Shown here one piece after another: positions 42,555-49,904 of a stretch of 64,000 nt of DNA. The stretch comes from Solenopsis invicta (lineage: Eukaryota; Arthropoda; Insecta; Hymenoptera; Formicidae): NCBI RefSeq assembly GCF_016802725.1, contig NC_052665.1, forward strand, positions 12,964,501-13,028,500. Direction: 5' to 3'. Position numbers and translations under genes: made by a program. The first letter of the stretch is position 1. Every line of letters starts with the position of its first letter. Under the pieces are notes generated by a model. That model was not told the origin of the DNA and ran no database searches. It saw only the letters and a program-made list of their open reading frames with translations.

Positions 42555-45429
42555 CCAGAAGACTTCTAACTTTTATCATGATGGATCGAATCGCTAAAGT
42601 GAAAAACGAAAGACTTATATCAGACCAAAATTTTTGAGAAGAATTTTTTTTGCGAATTTCTCCAATATTTCTGTGTTCTGATAGCCCCCAGAAGAGTTCT
42701 AACTTTTATCATGATGGATCGATTCGCTAAAGTGAAAAACGGAAGACTTATGTCAGTCAAAGTTCGAAATTTTTGGGTAAAATTTTTGTTGCCATATTCT
42801 CCAATATTTCTGTGTTCTGATAGCCCCAGAAAATTTCTAACCTTTATCATGATGGATCGAATCGCTAAAGTGAAAAACGAAACACTTATATCAGTCAAAG
42901 TTCGAAATTTTTGAGTAAAATTTTTTTGCCAATTTCTCCAATATTTCTGACTTCTGATAGCCCCCAGAAGAGTTCTAACTTTTATCATGATGAATCGAAT
43001 CGCTAAAGTGAAAAACTAAAGACATATATCGGTCAAAGTTCGAAATCTTTTAGTAAAATTTTTTTTGCGAATTTCTCCAATATTTCTGTGTTGTGATAAC
43101 CCCCAGAAGAGTTCTAACTTTTATCATGATGGATCGAATCGCTAAAGTGAAAAAGGAAAGTCTTATATCAGTCAAACTTTGAAATATTCGAGTAAAATTT
43201 TTTTTGCGACTTTCTCCAATATCTCTGTGTTCTGATAGTCCCCAGAAGAGTATTAACTTTTTTCATGATGGATCGAATCGCTAAAGTGAAAAACGAAAGA
43301 CTTATATCAGACCAAAATTTTTGAGAAAAATTTTTTTTCCGAATTTCTCCAATATTTCTGTGTTCTGATAGCCCCCAGAATAGTTCTAACTTTCATCATA
43401 ATGAATAGAATCGCTAAAGTGAAAAACGAAAGAGTTATATCAGTCAAACTTCGAAATTATTGAGTAAAATTATTTTTGCGATTTTCTCCAATATCTGTGT
43501 GTTCTGATAGCCCCCAGAAGACTTCTAACTTTTACCATGATGGATCGAATCGCTAAAGTGAAAAACGAAAGACTTATATCAGTCAAAGTTCGAAAATTTT
43601 GAGTAAAATTGGTTTTTTTCCGAATTTCTCCAATATCTCTGTGTTCTGATAGCCCACAGAAGAGTTATAAGTTTTATCACGATGTATCGAATCGCTGAAG
43701 TGTAAAAGGGAAGACTTATATCAGTCAAAGTTCGAAACTTTGAGTAAAATTTTTTTGCGTATTTCTCCAATATCTCTGTGTTGTGATAGACCAGAGAAGA
43801 GTTCTAACTTTTATCATAATGAATCGAATCGCTAAAGTGAAAGACGAAAGAGTTATATCAGTCAAACTTCGAAATTATTGAGTAAAATTATTTTTGCGAT
43901 TTTCTCCAATATCTGTGTGTTCTGATAGCCCCCAGAAGACTTCTAACTTTTATCATGATGGATCGAATCGCTAAAGAAAAAGGAAAGACTTATATCAGTC
44001 AAACTTCGAAATATTTGAGTAAAATTTTTTTTGCGACTTTCCCCAATATCTCTGTGTTCTGATAACCCCCAGAAGAGTATTAACTTTTTTCATGATGGAC
44101 CGAATCGCTAAAGTGAAAAACGAAAGACTTATATCAAACCAAAATTTTTGAGAAAAATTTTTTTTGCTAATTTCTCCAATATTTCTGTGTTCTGATAGCC
44201 CCCAGAAGAGTTCTAACTTTTATCATGATGGATCGAATCGCTAAAGTGAAAAAGGAAAGTCTTATATCAGTCAAACTTCGAAATATTTGAGTAAAATTTT
44301 TTTTGCGACTTTCTCCAATATCTCTGTGTTCTGATAGTCCCCAGAAGAGTATTAACTTTTTTCATGATGGATCGAATCGCTAAAGTGAAAAACGAAAGAC
44401 TTATATCAGACCAAAATTTTTGAGAAAAATTTTTTTTGCGAATTTCTCCAATATTTCTGTGTTCTGATAGCCCCCAGAAGAGTTCTAACTTTTATCATGA
44501 TGGATCGAATCGCTAAAGTGAAAAAGGAAAGTCTTATATCAGTCAAACTTTGAAATATTTGAGTAAAATTTTTTTTGCGACTTTCTCCAATATCTCTGTG
44601 TTCTGATAGTCCCCAGAAGAGTATTAATTTTTTTCATGATGGATCGAATCGCTAAAGTGAAAAACGAAAGACTTATATCAGTCAAAGTTCGAAAATTTTG
44701 AGTAAAATTGGTTTTTTTCCGAATTTCTCCAATATCTCTGTGTTCTGATAGCCCACAGAAGAGTTAGAAGTTTTATCACGATGTATCGAATCGCTGAAGT
44801 GTAAAAGGGAAGACTTATATCAGTCAAAGTTCGAAACTTTGAGTAAAATTTTTTTGCGTATTTCTCCAATATCTCTGTGTTGTGATAGACCAGAGAAGAG
44901 TTCTAACTTTTATCATAATGAATCGAATCGCTAAAGTGAAAGACGAAAGTGTTATATCAGTCAAACTTCGAAATTATTGAGTAAAATTATTTTTGCGATT
45001 TTCTCCAATATCTGTGTGTTCTGATAGCCCCCAGAAGAGTTCTAACTTTTATCATGATGGATCGAATCGCTAAAGTGAAAAACGTAAGACTTATATCAGT
45101 CAAACTTCGATATATTTGAGTAAAATTTTTTTTTCGACTTTCTCCAATATCTCTGTGTTCTGATAGCCCCCAGAAGAGTATTAACTTTTTTCATGATGGA
45201 TCGAATCACTAAAGTGAAAAACGAAAGACTTATATCAGACCAAAATTTTTGAGAAAAACTTTTTTTGCGAATTTCTCCAATATTTCTGTGTTTTGATAGC
45301 CCACAGAAGAGTTCTAACTTTTATCATAATGAATCGAATCGCTAAAGTGAAAGACGGAAGAGTTATATCAGTCAAACTTCGAAATTATTGAGTAAAATTA
45401 TTTTTGCGATTTTCTCCAATATCTGTGTA
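42540..45429. repeat. AT-rich tandem satellite, array C
   Basis: Same monomers and orientation as arrays A and B, but more diverged near 42720-43080 (for example TTTGGGTAAAATTTTTGTTGCC and GTTGTGATAACC). A roughly 1.1-kb unit recurs (43570 and 44670). The last monomer breaks off at ATATCTGTGTA, where the TTAGG tract begins. Confidence 0.93.
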
Positions 45430-45462
45430 TTAGGTTAGGTTAGGTTAGGTTAGGTTAGGTTA
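45430..45462 (+). repeat. Interstitial TTAGG telomere-type repeat
   Basis: Six perfect TTAGG units (45430-45459) and a partial TTA, exactly at the boundary between the satellite and GATGATGGC microsatellite. TTAGG is the canonical telomere repeat of most arthropods, including most Hymenoptera. Sequence continues on both sides, so this is not the chromosome end. Confidence 0.85.
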
Positions 45463-45760
45463 TGACGATGATGGTGATGATGGCGATGATGGCGATGATG
45501 GAGATGATGGCAATTATGGCGATTGTGGCGATCATGACGATGATGGCGATGATGGCGATGATATTGATGATGATGGCGATGATAGCGATGATGATGACGA
45601 TGATGGCGATGATGATGGCGATTATGGTGATGATGATGGCGATGATGGCGATGATGGCGACGATGGCGATGATGGCGATGATGGCGATGATTATGGCGAT
45701 TATGACAATGTTGGCGATGATGGCGATGACGGCGATGTTGATCGGGCAATCGTATTGTCA
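45463..45760 (+). repeat. GATGATGGC-type microsatellite
   Basis: Imperfect repeats of GATGATGGC and GATGGC with drift to GATGATGAC and GATTATGGC. It yields spurious Met/Ala-rich (plus) and His/Arg-rich (minus) open frames, which are not genes. Confidence 0.9.
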
Positions 45761-46009
45761 CTATTACGACGGCAATGGAAATGCAATGATAGAAATGATA
45801 ACAATTGTGGGAATGATGGCAATTGTGGCGTTAGTGATAGTCCACTGAATTTCTGCAAAATTAAAAAGAACTTGAAAAAGGATTCACTTCTGACATCTAT
45901 TCTTGTCAAAAAATTGACCAAAGTTGGACTATCTTTCACCGTTTTTCCGCTAAAGATTATTCATGTCATTATAGTGGCAAAATATCGGTCACGACGTATG
46001 CAAGACTTA
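45761..46009. other. Non-coding spacer
   Basis: Transition from degenerate GATGGCAAT repeat to unique sequence. The segment AAAATTGACCAAAG near 45908 resembles AAAAATCGACTAAAGG near 46305, so a short repeat may flank the Gypsy fragment. No gene recognised. Confidence 0.4.
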
Positions 46010-46226
46010 CGAGCGTTGAATGGGTATCGGAAAATCTTGAGCAAGCCTACCAAAAACAAGTTATGTATTATAATCAGCGTCGGCGTGGTACAGTTTTTGT
46101 AGTGGGAGCTCGTTTTGAAGAGATACCACGTCCTATCGTCCGCGGCTCAAAGCATTACGGCAAAATTGTTACCGAAATTTTATGGACCATTCCGCGTTTT
46201 AATAGCCCTTTCGCCTGTCGTATACG
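46010..46226 (+). pseudogene. Ty3/Gypsy integrase C-terminal fragment
   Basis: Two neighbouring frames together resemble the end of a Gypsy-type integrase. One frame reads ENLEQAYQKQVMYYNQRRR (from about 46030). The next frame reads RYHVLSSAAQSITAKL, then PKFYGPFRVLIALSPVVYE (from about 46121), the GPY/F-type module. They are separated by a frameshift near 46100, and no reverse transcriptase or LTR is visible nearby. This is a relic from a longer element. The identification rests on motif recognition, not on an alignment. Confidence 0.55.
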
Positions 46227-46366
46227 AAATGTCAGAAGTTAATTTTTTCCAAGTTTTTTTTAATTTTGAAAAAATTCATCATTTTTCGTCAAGTTTTTGT
46301 CAAAAAATCGACTAAAGGTCTCTGGTCGATTTTCTCACCATTTGTCCGCACTCACTGTGCCGCTTA

Positions 46367-46484
46367 ATCCCAAGCAGAACAGTAAGTGAAAATGACATCA
46401 AATCTTAATTGATCGAAAAGTGACTTTTAATGATCATTTTGATATTATTTTGATGTAGTGGTGACTCCCTGTTCTGCTTGGAAT
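46367..46484. mobile_element. Short MITE-like element with terminal inverted repeats
   Basis: The left end CCAAGCAGAACAG (from 46370) is inverted as CTGTTCTGCTTGG (ending at 46481). The symmetry continues inwards weakly (AAATGACATCAAA against TTTTGATGTAGTG). About 112 bp, no coding capacity. No clear target-site duplication was found, so the superfamily is unknown. Confidence 0.55.
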
Positions 46485-46507
46485 ATGTGAGATAGTCTCT
46501 CATTCAC

Positions 46508-46755
46508 AGCATTCCCATTATTGCCATCGTTACCACTATTGCCATCATTCCCATTATTGCCATCATTTTCATCATTGCCATCATAACATTCATTCCATTA
46601 TTTCCATCCCATTTCCGTCATTTCTACAATTGCCATCATTCCCATTATTGCCATCATTGACATCTTTGCCATCGTCGCCATCCCATTGCCATCATTGCAT
46701 TCATTTCAACATTTCAACAATGCACATGATTGACATCAGTGCCATTAGTCAGTCT
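46508..46755 (-). repeat. GATGGCAAT-type microsatellite, inverted block
   Basis: ATTGCCATCATT units on the plus strand, that is GATGGCAAT on the minus strand, with ATTTCCATCC variants. Opposite orientation to 45463-45760. Confidence 0.85.
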
Positions 46756-46798
46756 ATAGCCTGACAATCTTAGGGCAATGTTCTCGATAATTTTAATT

Positions 46799-46981
46799 AT
46801 GGCAATGAAATGGCAATATGGAAATGGAATGGCACATTATGAAATAAATGCTTGGTAACGTTATCAAAAAGATGGCAATGATAGCAGTAGCAGAAATGGT
46901 GGCATTTGTGACAATGATAACAATGATGGCAATTGTGATAATGACGGCAATCGTGGCAATGATGGCATTGATGGCAATGGC
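46799..46981 (+). repeat. GATGGCAAT-type microsatellite, direct block
   Basis: GGCAATGATGGCAAT units on the plus strand, ending where TTAGTTTACACCGG begins. Confidence 0.8.
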
Positions 46982-47210
46982 TTAGTTTACACCGGTTATT
47001 TGATACGCGTACTAACTACAATATACATACTAAATTAATTTAATTCGATGGTGTAAACGATGACGTATAGTCTGGTACGATACAAATCAAACAGACGTAT
47101 CGTATCAAAATAGTACGCATTTTCAGCACACTTGTAACGGTGTAAACATTTCCGTATTATGTAATAGGCGATTTAGGTTTTCTCAAGTTTTTCTCAGTTA
47201 ATAGTTAATA
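46982..47210. other. Spacer upstream of the Myb/SANT-like ORF, possible transposon end
   Basis: Unique sequence with related motifs GTTTACACCGGTTATTTGATACGCGTAC (46985 on, shown only in part: TTTACACCGG), GGTGTAAACGATGACG (47052) and CGGTGTAAACATTTCCG (47138). TTTACACC and GGTGTAAA are inverted copies of each other, so part of this may be the subterminal region of a DNA transposon that carried the downstream ORF. Confidence 0.35.
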
Positions 47211-47590
47211 ATGTCTTTGTCTTGTGAGAATAAATCTGCGATAATTAATATAATGTGTAAAAAAAGACAAAATTGGGAAGAAGAGGAGACGCGTGTTTTT
47301 TTAGAATTATGCACGGAAAAACAAATATTATCAATAATGGATGGAAAAAGACATAAACATGTTGAAATTTTCCGGCTACTTGTTTCAGAAATGGAACAAA
47401 GAGGTTACAATAAAACTGCAGAGCAGATAAAGCTAAAATTAAAAAATTTAAAACTTGCATACTTTAAATGCTAAAGAGATAATAATGTTAGTGGAGCTGC
47501 AACTAAACGTTGTCCATTCTATGATGAAATGGAAATATTATATGGCTGCAGACCAAATACAGCAGCAAGCTCATGTCATTCAGGAATCGA
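47211..47590 (+). pseudogene. Myb/SANT-like DNA-binding domain protein, interrupted
   Basis: ATG at 47211 opens 87 codons to TAA 47472-47474. Residues 18-84 look like a Myb/SANT-like trihelix domain: WEEEETRVFLELC, then IFRLLVSEMEQRGY, then TAEQIKLKLKNLKLAYFKC, with the spacing of domains found in PIF/Harbinger accessory proteins and MSANTD-type proteins. The frame after the stop continues the family pattern (CPFYDEMEILYGCRP) to about 47580, so the TAA looks like a premature stop in a longer protein. It sits between microsatellite blocks, consistent with a dead transposon-derived gene. A functional short protein cannot be excluded. Confidence 0.5.
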
Positions 47591-48045
47591 TAATTGCATT
47601 CCATAATTGCATTCTTTCCATCATTGCCATCCAATGGGATGGCCTACTTTTCATCTTTTCCATCATTGTCATTATTGCCATCGTTGCCATCATTGTCATC
47701 CCATTTTCATCATTGCCATTATTATTACGCCATTGCCACCACTGTCGACATTGCCACCATTTTTATTATTGCCATCATTGCCATTTTTTTTATAACATTT
47801 CCATCATTGCATTCATTTCATTATGCGATTCTATTTCCATATTGCCATTCCATTGCATCATTAACATCGAGAACATTGTCATAATTGCCATCATTTCCAC
47901 CATTACCGTCATTGCCGTCAGGCTATATATATTGTCATTGTCATCATTTCCATTATTGCCATTCCATTAACATCATTGCATTCATTCCAATATTTCCATC
48001 CCATTGCCATCCCATTTCCATCATTTCCACAATTGCCATCGATTA
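47585..48045 (-). repeat. GATGGCAAT-type microsatellite, inverted block
   Basis: CATTGCCATC/CATTTCCATC units on the plus strand over about 460 bp, with drift. Open frames rich in Ile, Ser and His across it are artefacts of the repeat. Confidence 0.85.
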
Positions 48046-48286
48046 ATATCGAGAAGAATTTGATTAAAATCCGTTACTTTACTGATTAACACTTTAATAC
48101 CTTATATCGTATATTATTATATAATTCTTTATTAATTTTTTTTTGTAAAGTTTTGATTAATCTTTACGTGATATTTCGTAAAAGCTGTTGAAAGGTTGTA
48201 TTAAAATCAGATCAATAATCTTCACGTTTGTAAGTTAGAGAATAAAAATAATACTCAAGTATCCATATATTTCATTGATTTTTATT

Positions 48287-48287
48287 A

Positions 48288-48324
<37 letters not shown>

Positions 48325-48325
48325 T
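48287..48325. repeat. (ATT)n microsatellite
   Basis: About 12 consecutive ATT/TTA units. Confidence 0.95.
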
Positions 48326-48629
48326 ATTGTGCCATATTAATCGCGCGTATTGTCATTTGTAAATCATGCGTATGCATGTATGCCATTGTAACATAATAAA
48401 AAAAGAGTGGGCGCTTTCTAGTCTCTCTACGTCCCTGCGCAGAAATCGTCCGAAATCCTCTTTCTGAATTTTACGGCCTAAACGTAGCACGGAAAACGTG
48501 ACGAGTCGAGAGGGGAGTGAAGAGGAGGGTATCCATAGAGATAACATCGCCGCTTGCTCCATGTCTATCACCGCGATGCTTTCTCTCTCTAAATGAAGGC
48601 CTAAACAATTAAAGGACAATCACGTTAAA

Positions 48630-48643
48630 AGAGAAAGAGAGAA

Positions 48644-48681
<38 letters not shown>
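48630..48681. repeat. (GA)n microsatellite
   Basis: GA-rich run with a perfect (GA) core from about 48650 to 48680. Confidence 0.95.
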
Positions 48682-48683
<2 letters not shown>

Positions 48684-49120
48684 GCGTCAAGATTTAAAAA
48701 AATTAAAAAAGCTAATTTTTTCAAAAGCATAATTTGAAGACATTTAAATAATAAAGAATTATGTAAAAATAAAAAGATGGTATATTTATTCGTGGAAAGA
48801 CATTTATTTCTTCTTCATCATAAGATGCGATGTTAATTACAATTATTTTTTAAGTACTGCGTAAAATGAATGTTTCTTTATTAAAGAACCAAATTCTCTC
48901 TGTTACTATTAAACATCTTTTTTAAGTAAAAATATGATTGTGCAAAATATGGGCATAAACGTATTGATATGTATTAATATCAATGTTAATGTAAATAATT
49001 CAGACTATAATAAATAAAAAATTACGCGAAAGTAGACGTAATTAATCATTTGTGCATATTCTCGACCCCTGTTCTGGATGCAACATACGCGATACGCATC
49101 AGATTTTATTTGCAGCAAAA

Positions 49121-49196
49121 TGGATATTAGCACGGACAACAACCTACATCCATTTCTCGAGAGATGGATGTGGGTTGTTGTCCGTGCTAACATCCA
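49121..49196. repeat. 76-bp near-perfect palindrome
   Basis: The left arm starts TGGATATTAGCACGGACAAC and the right arm ends GTTGTCCGTGCTAACATCCA. The centre is TCTCGAGA. Within 38-bp arms only three positions fail to form Watson-Crick pairs (A/C near the outer end, one T/G inside the arm, T/G beside the centre). It could be a recently formed hairpin element, a MITE core or an RNA hairpin source. Confidence 0.85.
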
Positions 49197-49292
49197 CACT
49201 GTTTTTAACGGCGGGTTTCAAAATGGATGTAACACGTAGTTCCCATTCTGACCAGAATAGATGTGCGTCACTAGTGTACGGGAGTTTCGAAG

Positions 49293-49472
49293 CGTTAAGG
49301 GTCTCGCACATGAAATGCATAACATAACATTAGCACAGCGTAAGACCGATGAACCAATAAGCATCTAGCATAAAGTTGCCATATTGATTTACATAAGATT
49401 CCCATTGGTCCAGAGGCCTTATGCTACGCTTATGCTCTATTATACATTTCATGTGCGAGGCCCTTTATAGGA
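49293..49472. mobile_element. MITE, TTAA-type ends (piggyBac-like?)
   Basis: The left end TTAAGGGTCTCGCACATGAAATG is inverted at the right as CATTTCATGTGCGAGGCCCTTTAT (about 49449-49468; both quoted here only as landmarks of 20-odd bases, core CTCGCACATGAAATG). About 175 bp, no coding capacity. The left flank reads TTAA and the right TTAT, compatible with a TTAA target decayed by one base. The piggyBac assignment is tentative. Confidence 0.5.
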
Positions 49473-49536
49473 AAAAGGCCGCCGTGGCCGCTCTCAGGTT
49501 CCTCTCTGACCAAAGGCTCAAGGAGGAAGCATATGC

Positions 49537-49598
49537 ATAAGGAAATTGATTGGTCCATTAGGACATGCATAAGGAAATGGACCAATCAATGTCCTTAT
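49537..49598. repeat. Inverted repeat with CCAAT motif upstream of CHERP
   Basis: Arm ATAAGGAAATTGATTGGTCC(ATT) pairs with (AAT)GGACCAATCAATGTCCTTAT around a 16-bp loop, with one mismatch region. It lies about 290 bp upstream of the CHERP start codon and places ATTGG and CCAAT symmetrically. A promoter role is possible but not shown. Confidence 0.6.
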
Positions 49599-49885
49599 AA
49601 ACAAACTCAAATTTAGGGGAGTCTTTCTGTTTGACAACTCTGTTCGAGACGCGAGACGCGACGCCCAACGGGTTGGCAATACTGGTCGCCGCGAGCAACC
49701 GCGAGGTCGTAATGGCGACGTGTAGCGCGTTGTCCGGTCCGCCTTGAGTGAATGATGCATCACAAAACGGTGCTCCGTTTTCATGCACGGTACAACGTCA
49801 ATCGAGCGAACGGACGGTACGTGTACGTAACATTTTAACGGCGCAATTTTGACGGAGCCGCCGACGATCGAACGTCCGCGCCGAA

Positions 49886-49904
49886 ATGGACCAGGCACCC
49901 GCAG
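49886..49904 (+). CDS. CHERP: CHERP exon 1
   Basis: Start ATG and MDQAPA, then donor G|GTGAGC. Phase 1. The surrounding CpG-rich DNA (about 49620-49980) is likely promoter and 5' UTR. No TATA box was recognised. Confidence 0.85.

Larger units (their letters stand above)
48046..49120. other. Intergenic AT-rich DNA
   Basis: No gene recognised. It contains the ATT and GA microsatellites listed separately. A CpG-containing stretch at about 48400-48600 has only an 88-codon minus-strand frame without recognisable domains. Confidence 0.5.

Noticed and set aside
1409..45429. CENP-B-box-like word in the satellite
   Set aside because: The minus strand reads ATTCGATCCATCATGA: it fits the NTTCGNNNNANN half but lacks the CGGG half, so it is not a real match.
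1409..45429. Hammerhead ribozyme in the satellite
   Set aside because: The recurring CTGATAG is not the required CTGATGA core, and no matching GAAA/stem arrangement was found.
45430..45462. True chromosome end
   Set aside because: Only six units, and ordinary sequence including a complete gene continues on the far side.
45450..45848. Met/Ala-rich and His/Arg-rich open frames
   Set aside because: Pure microsatellite translation.
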